Source of the DNA: an uncultured Dermabacteraceae bacterium
GTDB taxonomy: Bacteria > Actinomycetota > Actinomycetes > Actinomycetales > Dermabacteraceae
Length of the DNA stretch: 64,000 bases
Assembly: GCA_946223075.1 (NCBI GenBank)
Contig: CAMILZ010000010.1
Location: 1 to 64,000, forward strand
Reading direction: 5' to 3'
Positions 1 to 6,580 of the stretch are shown here, one piece after another (the first letter of the stretch is position 1; each line of letters starts with the position of its first letter). The translations under genes were made by a program, and so were the position numbers. The notes below the pieces were generated by a model. The model did no database searches, was not told the DNA's origin, and worked only from the letters and a program-made list of their open reading frames with translations.

Positions 1-75
1 GTCCTCACGGGACCGGGCCACCCGTACGACGTCATCGCGGAACTCTCGAGGGTAGGGAGCGGGTATAGGGCACAT
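1..75 (-). mobile_element. IS3-family transposase OrfA, N-terminus only, cut by window edge
   Basis: On the minus strand an ATG at 75 opens 25 codons that run off the left edge. The peptide begins MCPIPAPYPREFRDDVVRVA, the usual start of the helix-turn-helix OrfA of IS3-type elements (Y-P-x-E-F-R-x-D-x-V). A GGAAAG ribosome site precedes the ATG. The rest of the element is outside the window, so I cannot tell whether it is intact. It resembles the second OrfA fragment at 989-1207 (shared RDDVVRVA). Confidence 0.65.
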
Positions 76-309
76 CTTTCCAGGCCGCCCTGCGGGCAAG
101 CCAGATCAGATGTCACCTTTCCGCGCAGCAGTCCCTCCTGATTGCTTTTCAAATCGCGCTTAAACTCCTGCGCCGAGGAAGAGCCTGGTACATACGTTGT
201 TGGGAGGTGCTCGTGCGTCGGCTACACCTGCCTGTTGATGGGCGCGCTGCCGAATGTAATCGCATCGGCAGCACACCCGCCGCGGGGGCGTTTTCAGCCG
301 CCCGAGGTC
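76..309. other. Stretch without a convincing gene
   Basis: Between the transposase start and the small membrane protein I see only short open frames with poor start signals. Part of this must be the end of the IS element, but I could not define its terminal inverted repeat without the other end. Confidence 0.4.
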
Positions 310-570
310 CTAGGAGTCGACCCGGTTGGGCTCTGCCGCAGTGCGCGTACTGCGGTTCGGTCCGCGTTCTGCCTCTCGTGGCGGCGACGGCTGTGAGTGT
401 GCACTGCGTCCCTTGAACACGAAGCCCCCGGTCGCGACAAGGACTGCGAGTGCCCCAATGCTGGACCAAATAGCATGCGTCTGTTGAGTGAAGGCATCAC
501 TTACTGCGATGGAGCTAGATACGCCTAAGCATATGCCGAATAGCGCACCGATTAACCGGTCTTTCATCAT
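310..570 (-). CDS. Small two-helix membrane protein, unknown function
   Basis: This 86-residue protein has two hydrophobic segments, about residues 6-23 and 33-52, followed by a hydrophilic Arg/Pro-rich tail of about 30 residues. The start is supported by AGGA eight bases before the first ATG; a second ATG follows immediately. It lies 33 nt downstream of the 42-residue cysteine-rich peptide gene on the same strand, so the two probably share the promoter at 784-812. The arrangement resembles a peptide followed by a dedicated membrane partner such as an immunity or export protein, but that is inference. I do not recognise the family. Confidence 0.5.
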   Translation of the reverse strand: MMKDRLIGALFGICLGVSSSIAVSDAFTQQTHAIWSSIGALAVLVATGGFVFKGRSAHSQPSPPREAERGPNRSTRTAAEPNRVDS

Positions 571-603
571 GGCGGTTCCTATCTCTTCTCTCGGGCTGTC
601 GTG

Positions 604-732
604 TTAGGGAAGGCGCATGCACGGAACGCAGACATTGGGGGCGCCAAACTTTGAACAGCATGCTCGCAACGCGGGACCGCATGAAGCGAAGGCGATGTAG
701 GTTCTCGAATAGTCCAGTGAGTCCTGCGTCAT
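604..732 (-). CDS. 42-residue cysteine-rich peptide, unrecognised
   Basis: An ATG at 732 opens a 42-codon frame ending at TAA, preceded by CAGGAG seven bases upstream, one of the better ribosome sites in the window. The N-terminal third (MTQDSLDYSRTY) is polar with two Asp. The C-terminal part has five Cys (residues 18, 25, 26, 35, 38), several Gly/Pro and basic residues, and ends MRLP. There is no signal peptide. An acidic leader followed by a Cys-rich core is compatible with a ribosomally made peptide or small toxin, but no maturation enzyme is nearby. It could also be a chance frame; promoter, ribosome site and downstream membrane gene argue otherwise. Confidence 0.45.
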   Translation of the reverse strand: MTQDSLDYSRTYIAFASCGPALRACCSKFGAPNVCVPCMRLP

Positions 733-783
733 TGCTGTACTCCTGTGGTTTTTCGGAAAGTACCGGTTGGCCACCCCTGAGTT

Positions 784-812
784 AAGCTAGCAGCCGACTC
801 TAGTGTGGTCAA
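784..812 (-). promoter_or_regulatory. Candidate sigma-70 promoter for the peptide/membrane-protein pair
   Basis: On the minus strand TTGACC (807-812) and TAGCTT (784-789) are separated by exactly 17 bp. Transcription would start near 777, about 45 nt before the peptide ATG at 732. Confidence 0.5.
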
Positions 813-988
813 GATCTCAAGTGAGCTTCCTCTGAACTCCGGGCCAGTTCTACGGACCAAGCATGGGGAGTTGGTCAAACGTGTTGCTCTCGGAGATCGG
901 TTTGGATTTCGTGAACAAACGAGGTGTGTAGTCGGGTGGCGATAGCCCTTTGTGGAGGCGCATACCGCCGAGGCTATTTCCCGACTAA

Positions 989-1207
989 CCTGGCCGCGAT
1001 GACGTCGTCCGTGTCGCCCTGAACCGTGAGCACGACACCCACCTGGAGGACATCGCCGAGGACTTCGGCACCAGCTTCTCCTACCTGACGAACTGGGTCC
1101 GCCAGGCCGAGGTCGAGGCCGGCAACAAGTCCGGCACCACGAAAGCCGAAGCACTCCGCGCCGCATCCCCACGCCCCCAGATGCCCATGAGCACCACTGA
1201 AACGTGA
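989..1207 (+). mobile_element. IS3-family OrfA remnant
   Basis: An open frame from just after a stop at 986 to TGA at 1205-1207 encodes the OrfA helix-turn-helix: RDDVVRVALNRE, then LEDIAEDFGTSF, then LTNWVRQAEVEAG and KSGTT. It lacks a start codon and the N-terminal YPxEFR segment, and stops before the coiled-coil end, so both ends are lost. It has the same residues as the fragment at 1-75 over the short overlap but sits in the opposite orientation. No OrfB (DDE integrase) sequence follows. Confidence 0.7.
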
Positions 1208-1566
1208 CAACCGACGCCGCGCAATCGAAGCCGTAAGACCAACCCCTGCTTCGCCGGCGACTGCTACATCGGCCGCAACTTCCAACGACCGCTGAACAAC
1301 CTCAGCCCGGACGTGAAAACGCTGAATCAACACCCCAGCAAACGCACGTCCCAAAGCCTCAGACTCAACCGAGCCACCCGCGACACCACGAGCCCACGCA
1401 ACCTGCATCAGCACATGGTCAAAACCGTCGCCGTCATCAGCACGCGACAGCTCCGAAAACCGTGTCACCGCCTCAACGCCAGGCCCCACCTGACGAGACC
1501 CAACCCCCATCACGTCCTCAACCGCAGCCCGCCCAAGATTCCCCGAAACCTCGCTTGGTCAGTCAT
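1208..1566 (-). pseudogene. Decayed ORF of unknown function
   Basis: A minus-strand frame stays open through this stretch with codon choice that looks coding (GGT/GGG, GAC/GAG, GTT/GTG). The readable part includes VEDVMGVGSRQVGPGVEAVT and later DGFDHVLMQVAWARGV. A plausible start (ATG at 1566, reading MTDQA) is one base out of frame with the rest, and the 3' part runs into the IS remnant on the other strand. This looks like a gene broken near its start and truncated by the insertion. I do not recognise the family; a mobile-element helper gene is possible but unsupported. Confidence 0.35.
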
Positions 1567-1730
1567 CGCGCTACCGCCTACTGCACCGAGCCATCGTCGG
1601 ACTCACGCGCTTGCTCGGCAGCTTCACCCCATCGGCGAAGCGTTTGGTCGCGAACGTTAATTTTTTCGTCAGTCGCGGCTCGTAAGGACAATGCGACTTC
1701 GTCCCAGGTCGCAGGCCGAACGGAACGCCT

Positions 1731-1970
1731 TTGGTCCATCGCCCATTCCTAGAGATCGCCGAACAAATCTCCGCTGCAACGAAGGCCCTCATGGCTGCTA
1801 GGGGAATCAGGACCGAAGTGCTGGCGGCCGAAATTGGAGTGATCCGGAACCAGACCTTTGCGAAGCTGCGCGGAGCATCACCCTGGAAAGCCTCGGAAGT
1901 GTTCTCAATCGCCGAGTTCTTTGGTGTGCGTGTCCAGGACTTATTCGACGGCCTAGGGCTTTTGGGGTAA
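1731..1970 (+). CDS. Small XRE/Cro-CI-type DNA-binding protein
   Basis: The frame encodes up to 79 residues from TTG at 1731; an in-frame ATG at 1791 preceded by GAAGG would give 59. The longer form is preferred because residues 8-20 form the first helix of the domain. A helix-turn-helix follows (RTEVLAAEIGVIRNQTFAKL) and then a helix ending VQDLFDGLGLL, as in phage and plasmid repressors. It stands alone between mobile-element debris and the tRNA-Lys gene, which fits a leftover regulator of an element integrated at the tRNA. Its target is unknown. Confidence 0.6.
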   Translation: MVHRPFLEIAEQISAATKALMAARGIRTEVLAAEIGVIRNQTFAKLRGASPWKASEVFSIAEFFGVRVQDLFDGLGLLG

Positions 1971-1976
1971 ACACGA

Positions 1977-2001
1977 AAGCCCCGTCGTATCGACGGGGCT
2001 T
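1977..2001 (-). terminator. Intrinsic terminator downstream of tRNA-Lys
   Basis: A perfect 11-bp inverted repeat (AAGCCCCGTCG / CGACGGGGCTT) with a 3-nt loop lies just past the tRNA 3' end. On the minus strand it is followed by a T-containing run. It could also stop transcription of the XRE gene from the other side. Confidence 0.75.
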
Positions 2002-2005
2002 CCGG

Positions 2006-2082
2006 TGGTGCGCCATCAGGGACTCGAACCCCGGACCCACTGATTAAGAGTCAGTTGCTCTAACCAACTGAGCTAATGGCGC
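2006..2082 (-). tRNA. tRNA-Lys (CTT anticodon)
   Basis: The minus strand reads as a complete cloverleaf: acceptor GCGCCAT paired with ATGGCGC, D arm TTAGCTCAGTTGGTTAGAGC, anticodon loop CTCTTAA with anticodon CTT, T arm GGGTTCGAGTCCC, and an encoded CCA end. Its 3' end faces the accessory strip at 1-2005, the side on which tRNA-targeting elements normally insert. I found no second copy of the 3' end in the window. Confidence 0.95.
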
Positions 2083-2095
2083 CTAACGAAGAAAT

Positions 2096-2126
2096 ACTTT
2101 ACGCCGCACTGCGCCGCTTGCGCCAA
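2096..2126 (-). promoter_or_regulatory. Candidate promoter for tRNA-Lys
   Basis: The minus strand carries TTGGCG (2121-2126) and TAAAGT (2096-2101), 19 bp apart, which would start transcription a few bases before the tRNA 5' end at 2082. The spacing is longer than optimal. Confidence 0.35.
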
Positions 2127-2217
2127 TCGAGCCCGGATTTTTATGCCGAAGCACACATTCAGTGCCGCCACTTAGACTGTGACGGTGAGTCGTAGCCGAA
2201 CCATAAGGAGCTGAGCG

Positions 2218-3114
2218 GTGAGGATCGCAGTCACGGGTGCCACGGGAGTCCTTGGGCAGCAGGCTGTCGAGGCCCTCGTCGCGGCCGGGCACGAAGTCAC
2301 GGGTGTCACGCGTCGCGAGCGCGGCCTTCCCATTGTCGAGGGGCGCGGCGCTCACGGCGTCATCGCCGATGTCTTCTCCGCAAGCGACCTCGAGCGCGCC
2401 TTTCGCGGCCACGACGTCGTGATCAACACCCTCGCGAAGATCCCCACGGGAATGGGCGCACTTCGCCCCTTCGCCTGGCGCGAGGACGACCGTCTCCACC
2501 TCGAGGCTTCCGCAGCAATCGCGAAAGCAGCCGCACGCGCGGGCGTTCGCAAACTCATCCAAGAATCCTCGATGTTCATGTACCCCGATAACGGGAGCAA
2601 ATGGATCAGCGAGGATCACCCTCTCGCCGTGAAAAACCAGGCCTTCAAACCCCGCGTGCGCGAAATGCGCGCGGCGGTCGACTTCGCGGAAAATGGACGC
2701 AGCGCCGTCATCCTCCGCCTCGGGCAGCTGTACGGCCGCGACCCGGGCACCACCTACGCTCTTCGCAAGACTCGCGAGGGCGAAGCGGTTCTCCTCGGCA
2801 AGCCGAGCGACTACATCACTCTCGTGCACCACATCGACGCGGGCCGAGCCTTCCTCGCGGCCCTCGATGCCCGATCCGGCTTCTACAACGTGGGCGGCGA
2901 GCCCATTACCCGTGCACGATGGGCGAAGGACCTCGGTCGTGAAGCGCGCGCGGGCATGGATGCGAAGTTCTTTCCCGCAGCAACCCAGGCCGTACTCCCC
3001 GCAAAAATGGACGTGCAACGCCGCTCGCTGCGGGTCTCCTCGATTCGATTCATGCGCGAGACGGGCTGGCGACCCACGATCGGGCCGTCGAGTCTCGGCT
3101 GGTCGCGGATCTAA
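2218..3114 (+). CDS. NAD-dependent epimerase/dehydratase (extended/atypical SDR)
   Basis: The 298-residue protein opens with an NAD(P)-binding Rossmann motif TGATGVLGQQ (about residues 6-15) and has the central NTLAKI and QESSMFMYP segments of the extended SDR family. The usual YxxxK catalytic pair is not clear: the nearest match is Y-P-D-N-G-S-K, so it probably belongs to the atypical group that includes sugar-nucleotide epimerases and NmrA-like proteins. The start is GTG at 2218 with AAGGAG upstream. It is monocistronic, and substrate cannot be read from sequence. Confidence 0.8.
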   Translation: MRIAVTGATGVLGQQAVEALVAAGHEVTGVTRRERGLPIVEGRGAHGVIADVFSASDLERAFRGHDVVINTLAKIPTGMGALRPFAWREDDRLHLEASAAIAKAAARAGVRKLIQESSMFMYPDNGSKWISEDHPLAVKNQAFKPRVREMRAAVDFAENGRSAVILRLGQLYGRDPGTTYALRKTREGEAVLLGKPSDYITLVHHIDAGRAFLAALDARSGFYNVGGEPITRARWAKDLGREARAGMDAKFFPAATQAVLPAKMDVQRRSLRVSSIRFMRETGWRPTIGPSSLGWSRI

Positions 3115-3140
3115 ACCGCCGACGCACGACGATTCATGAC

Positions 3141-3167
3141 ACCTGTCACGTCAATGTCGTGACAGGT
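3141..3167. promoter_or_regulatory. Perfect 10-bp inverted repeat upstream of the ABC/two-component operon
   Basis: ACCTGTCACG (3141-3150) and CGTGACAGGT (3158-3167) are exact reverse complements around a 7-nt spacer. The repeat ends 40 bp before the ABC ATPase start and has no T-run, so an operator is more likely than a terminator. The LuxR-type regulator encoded by the last gene of the operon is the obvious candidate to bind it. Confidence 0.55.
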
Positions 3168-3207
3168 TCCGATAGCGAGAAATTCGTGCCTGAAAAAGAC
3201 TTGAGGC

Positions 3208-4107
3208 ATGAACGAAGTAGCAGTGGAGATCACGGGGCTCCGTAAACAATTCCCCTCGGTGCTTGCCGTCAACGACATCGACCTCACGGTCGAGCGCGGC
3301 GAGATTCTTGCGTTTCTCGGGCCGAACGGCGCGGGAAAAACCACAACGCTCGACATGGTGCTCGGTCTTTCGCAACCCTCGTCGGGGCGCATCCGGGTAT
3401 GTGGCACCACGCCGCGCGAAGCGATCAAGGCCGGGAAAGTCTCCGCGCTTTTGCAGACGGGCGGACTCATTGCCGACATCACGGTGGGAGAAACCGTCGA
3501 TTACATCGCCTCGACCTTTCCGAAGCCCACGATGGGCCGGCGTGCTCTAGAGCTCGCAGGCATCACGGATCTCGCGGATCGCAAAGTCAAAGCGTGTTCA
3601 GGCGGCGAGCAGCAACGCCTCAAGTTCGCACTCGCGCTCCTGCCTGACCCCGAGGTACTCATCCTCGATGAGCCAACGGCTGGCATGGACGTCACCGCTC
3701 GCCGCGCCTTTTGGGATCGAATGCAAGCCGAAGCAACCGTCGGACGCACGGTCATTTTTGCCACTCACTACCTCGAGGAGGCCGAGCAGTTTGCCCGGCG
3801 CGTCGTTTTCATCTCCGAGGGTTCGATCGTGGCCGATGGTCCCACGGACCAGATTCGCGATCTCACCGGCGCGCGCGAAGTGCGTGTGCGCGCGGACCAT
3901 CCGGAAGCTGTCATGGCCGCCCTTCGCGAGCGCTTCCCGAGCCAGAGCGTTGAGATCAACGGATCGAGTGTGGCGACCGTCAGCACCGAAAGCGACAACG
4001 TCGCTCGGTTCCTGCTCGCCATGGACGGCGTAAGTGCACTCGAAATCTCACATCCCTCCCTCGAAGACTCCTTTGTTCGCCTCACGAAAGATCGGAAGGT
4101 CAGCTAA
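3208..4107 (+). CDS. ABC transporter ATP-binding protein
   Basis: This 299-residue protein is a typical drug/antibiotic-type ABC ATPase. Visible motifs are Walker A GPNGAGKTT (38-46), Q-loop LLQTG (81-85), signature SGGEQQ (131-136), Walker B LILDE (151-155) and H-loop ATHYLEE (about 181). The last 80 residues form the small C-terminal domain common in DrrA/CcmA-like ATPases. The start ATG has GAGG just upstream. Its stop overlaps the permease start by one base, and the pair is followed by a histidine kinase and response regulator in the same operon, so it probably energises export of a lipid, drug or peptide sensed by that system. Confidence 0.92.
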   Translation: MNEVAVEITGLRKQFPSVLAVNDIDLTVERGEILAFLGPNGAGKTTTLDMVLGLSQPSSGRIRVCGTTPREAIKAGKVSALLQTGGLIADITVGETVDYIASTFPKPTMGRRALELAGITDLADRKVKACSGGEQQRLKFALALLPDPEVLILDEPTAGMDVTARRAFWDRMQAEATVGRTVIFATHYLEEAEQFARRVVFISEGSIVADGPTDQIRDLTGAREVRVRADHPEAVMAALRERFPSQSVEINGSSVATVSTESDNVARFLLAMDGVSALEISHPSLEDSFVRLTKDRKVS

Positions 4108-4853
4108 TGTTTGCGATCGAACTCAAGCGCCAATTCAGGGATCTCGTCAATCTCTTCTTCATCGTGGGGCTGCCGGTCATCATTTACATCGCGATCGGGA
4201 CTACAAACGACTTTGCCGATATCAACTTCGGCGACGGCAACATTGCCATGTCGATCATGATTGCCCTCGCCGCGTATGGAGCCGCAAGCGCAACAACCGG
4301 CATTGCCACGCAGGCCGGCGTTGAAAAAATCCGCGGTTGGGGCAGGCAGCTCGGACTCACGCCGCTGAGCGACGCACGCTACATCGCGGTCAAGGTGGGA
4401 GTTGGAAGCATCATCGCTCTCCTCCCGCTCGTGATCGTGTATGCGATCGGCGCACTTACCAAAGCGGAGGCCCCGCTCGAGGATTGGATCCTCTCGTTCC
4501 TCATCCTTTTTGTGGGCTCAATGATGTTCGGATTTTACGGATTGATTTTCGCGTTCGCCATGCGAAGCGAGGGCGCTGCCAACGCTTCGACCGGCCTTCT
4601 CGTGCTGTTCGGCTTCCTCGGGAATCTCTTCATCCCCCTCAGCGGCACGCTTCTCCAGATCGGCCGGTTCACGCCGCTTTACGGGTATGCGATGCTCGCC
4701 AAATACCCCGTGGTCCATGGGAAGATGTATTCCACCGGCGCGGACTTTTACGAGGACCCGCTGTGGTACGGGCTTGTGAACATGGCGGTGTGGCTCGTGA
4801 TCTTCGTAGTCCTCGCCCTCGTGCTCGCCCGGAAGACTCGCGAAAGGCAGTAA
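4107..4853 (+). CDS. ABC-2 type transporter permease
   Basis: The 248-residue membrane protein has about six hydrophobic segments (near residues 15-33, 50-70, 95-115, 128-150, 158-178 and 220-240), the layout of the ABC-2 family. It overlaps both neighbours by one base (TAATG), indicating translational coupling with the ATPase before it and the kinase after it. It is the membrane half of the exporter. The substrate is not evident. Confidence 0.88.
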   Translation: MFAIELKRQFRDLVNLFFIVGLPVIIYIAIGTTNDFADINFGDGNIAMSIMIALAAYGAASATTGIATQAGVEKIRGWGRQLGLTPLSDARYIAVKVGVGSIIALLPLVIVYAIGALTKAEAPLEDWILSFLILFVGSMMFGFYGLIFAFAMRSEGAANASTGLLVLFGFLGNLFIPLSGTLLQIGRFTPLYGYAMLAKYPVVHGKMYSTGADFYEDPLWYGLVNMAVWLVIFVVLALVLARKTRERQ

Positions 4854-5944
4854 TGCTCGACAAAACGGAACAGGGAGCCACCGACGCACGCAGGCGCGCA
4901 ATCGCGTATGCAATGTCGCTCGTGTGGCTCCTTTTCCTCACCTTCCCGCTGATCACGGCATTTCAGGGAGGGTTTCCGACGCTTGCCGGCGCCGCCTCGA
5001 TCCTCATCACACTCACGTTCGCCGCACTCTATGCGATATCGATGATTCGGCACTTTCGCGATCCGGATCGGATCACCGAGACGATCACCTCCAGAACAGT
5101 CGGCTTCATGACGCTCCTTGTGGCGCTGTGTGTCGTGCAGATGTTCCTCATTGGCACCGATGCTCTCTCCCTCGTGGTGTTTCTTGTACCCGTGGCGGTC
5201 TTCCTCTTACCTCCGAAACCCGGTTATATCGCCGGTGCGTGCGTCGTCTTCGCGACCCTCGCCTATCCCCTCCTTGCGCGGGAATTCTGGTCGCTCTCCT
5301 TCGGAATCATCGCCTCGGGTGTGTTCCTCGGCTGCGCGGGCTCGGTGTTCTTCACGAAGTCCGCCCTCGATGACTCGAGAGTGGCCTCGCAAGAGGCGGT
5401 GCTCGATGAGCGCGAGAGAGTCGCACGCGACATCCATGACGTTCTCGGGCACACCCTCACCGCGATTGCCCTCAAATCCGAGCTCGCCGAGCGGCTCGTG
5501 GACAAGGATTCGGCCGCGGCGAAGCGCGAAATCGCCCTCATCACCCAACTCTCACGCGAGGGCATTGCCGATGTGCGCTCCACGGTGCTCGGCCTTCGCG
5601 TGCGCCAGCTTGGAGTCGAGCTCGAGCAAGCCCGCTCCGTCGTGCGCGAAGCCGGGATCGATTTGACGGTCATTGGCGAGGCAGACGACGTTGACCCCCG
5701 TTACCGGATCCTTTTCGCGTGGGCGCTGCGCGAAGCCATGACGAACATCGTGCGCCACGCACACGCCTCCCACGCACGGATCACCCTGCACAATCACCGC
5801 ATCGAGGTTAGCGACGACGGCGTAGGGTTCTCGGGCACGAGCGGGAACGGCCTGCGCGGCCTTCGCGAACGCGTCGAAGATGCAGGCGGATCACTCATCC
5901 TCACCGGCGGCAACGATGGAACGACAGTGCAGGTGCAGATGTGA
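4853..5944 (+). CDS. Sensor histidine kinase, HisKA_3/DesK type
   Basis: The 363-residue protein starts at ATG 4853 overlapping the permease stop. Residues 15-170 contain about five membrane helices with no large extracellular domain. A HisKA_3 dimerisation box follows, with the phosphorylated His at 195 in ERVARDIHDVLGHT. The ATPase domain has an N box (LREAMTNIVRHAHA) and G boxes (DDGVGF, GNGLRGLRERV). The organisation matches DesK-like kinases that sense the membrane or the partner ABC transporter. It overlaps the response-regulator gene by four bases, so the two are a cognate pair. Confidence 0.92.
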   Translation: MLDKTEQGATDARRRAIAYAMSLVWLLFLTFPLITAFQGGFPTLAGAASILITLTFAALYAISMIRHFRDPDRITETITSRTVGFMTLLVALCVVQMFLIGTDALSLVVFLVPVAVFLLPPKPGYIAGACVVFATLAYPLLAREFWSLSFGIIASGVFLGCAGSVFFTKSALDDSRVASQEAVLDERERVARDIHDVLGHTLTAIALKSELAERLVDKDSAAAKREIALITQLSREGIADVRSTVLGLRVRQLGVELEQARSVVREAGIDLTVIGEADDVDPRYRILFAWALREAMTNIVRHAHASHARITLHNHRIEVSDDGVGFSGTSGNGLRGLRERVEDAGGSLILTGGNDGTTVQVQM

Positions 5945-6546
5945 TCAGGGTTCTTATCGCGGACGACCAGGCGATGGTGCGCGGGGCACTCGCCGCCCTC
6001 CTGAGTCTCGAAGACGACATCGACGTCGTTGCCGAGGCCTCGAACGGTGAGGAGGCACTCGCGATCCTGCGCACCACGGACGTGGACGTGGCCCTCCTCG
6101 ACATCGAGATGCCCAAACGCGACGGCATCGACGCGACCGCCGCGATCGCGCGTGAGGGTCTTGGGGCGCGCTGTCTCATTGTGACCACGTTCGGCCGTCC
6201 CGGATACCTGCGCCGTGCCCTCGACGCCGGCGCAAGCGGCTTCGTGGTGAAAGAAACCCCCGCCGATCAACTCGCCGAAGCCGTACGGAAAATCCACGCG
6301 GGCCAGCGAGTCGTCGACCCGGCTCTCGCCACGGAATCCCTTTTCGAGGGGGCAAATCCCCTCACCGAACGCGAGCAGGAAATCCTGCGTATCGCCCGCG
6401 AAGGCGACAAAATCTCAAGCATCGCGAAGAGGGTTCACCTGAGCGAAGGAACCGTGCGAAACTACCTCTCTTCAGCGATCCACAAGACCGGCGCCGCGAC
6501 GAGGGCCGCCGCCGCAAAGCGCGCCGAAGAACGCGGCTGGCTCTAA
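5941..6546 (+). CDS. Response regulator, NarL/LuxR family
   Basis: The 201-residue protein has a receiver domain with acidic pocket D8-D9, phosphoacceptor D54 (ALLDIEMPKRDG), switch residue T at about 81 and K at about 103. A LuxR-type helix-turn-helix spans about residues 139-200 (LTEREQEILRIA, LSEGTVRNYLSSAIHKTG). It starts with GTG overlapping the kinase stop. It probably controls its own operon, possibly through the inverted repeat at 3141-3167, which is inference. Confidence 0.92.
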   Translation: MIRVLIADDQAMVRGALAALLSLEDDIDVVAEASNGEEALAILRTTDVDVALLDIEMPKRDGIDATAAIAREGLGARCLIVTTFGRPGYLRRALDAGASGFVVKETPADQLAEAVRKIHAGQRVVDPALATESLFEGANPLTEREQEILRIAREGDKISSIAKRVHLSEGTVRNYLSSAIHKTGAATRAAAAKRAEERGWL

Positions 6547-6580
6547 ACGCCAGCTAACGTTGGCCCCCACTCGCCGGGAC

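Noticed and set aside
833..973. Short 37-residue minus-strand frame upstream of the peptide promoter
   Set aside because: Only a weak start context and no conservation-like features; overlaps nothing useful.
729..1172. Minus-strand frame of 147 residues over the peptide promoter region
   Set aside because: Overlaps the IS remnant and is extremely Arg/Pro/Ser-rich; no start signal. The peptide frame (604-732) is better supported.
2083..3018. Minus-strand frame of 311 residues opposite the epimerase
   Set aside because: Arg/Gly/Ala-rich shadow; the plus-strand frame has the Rossmann motif and a ribosome site.
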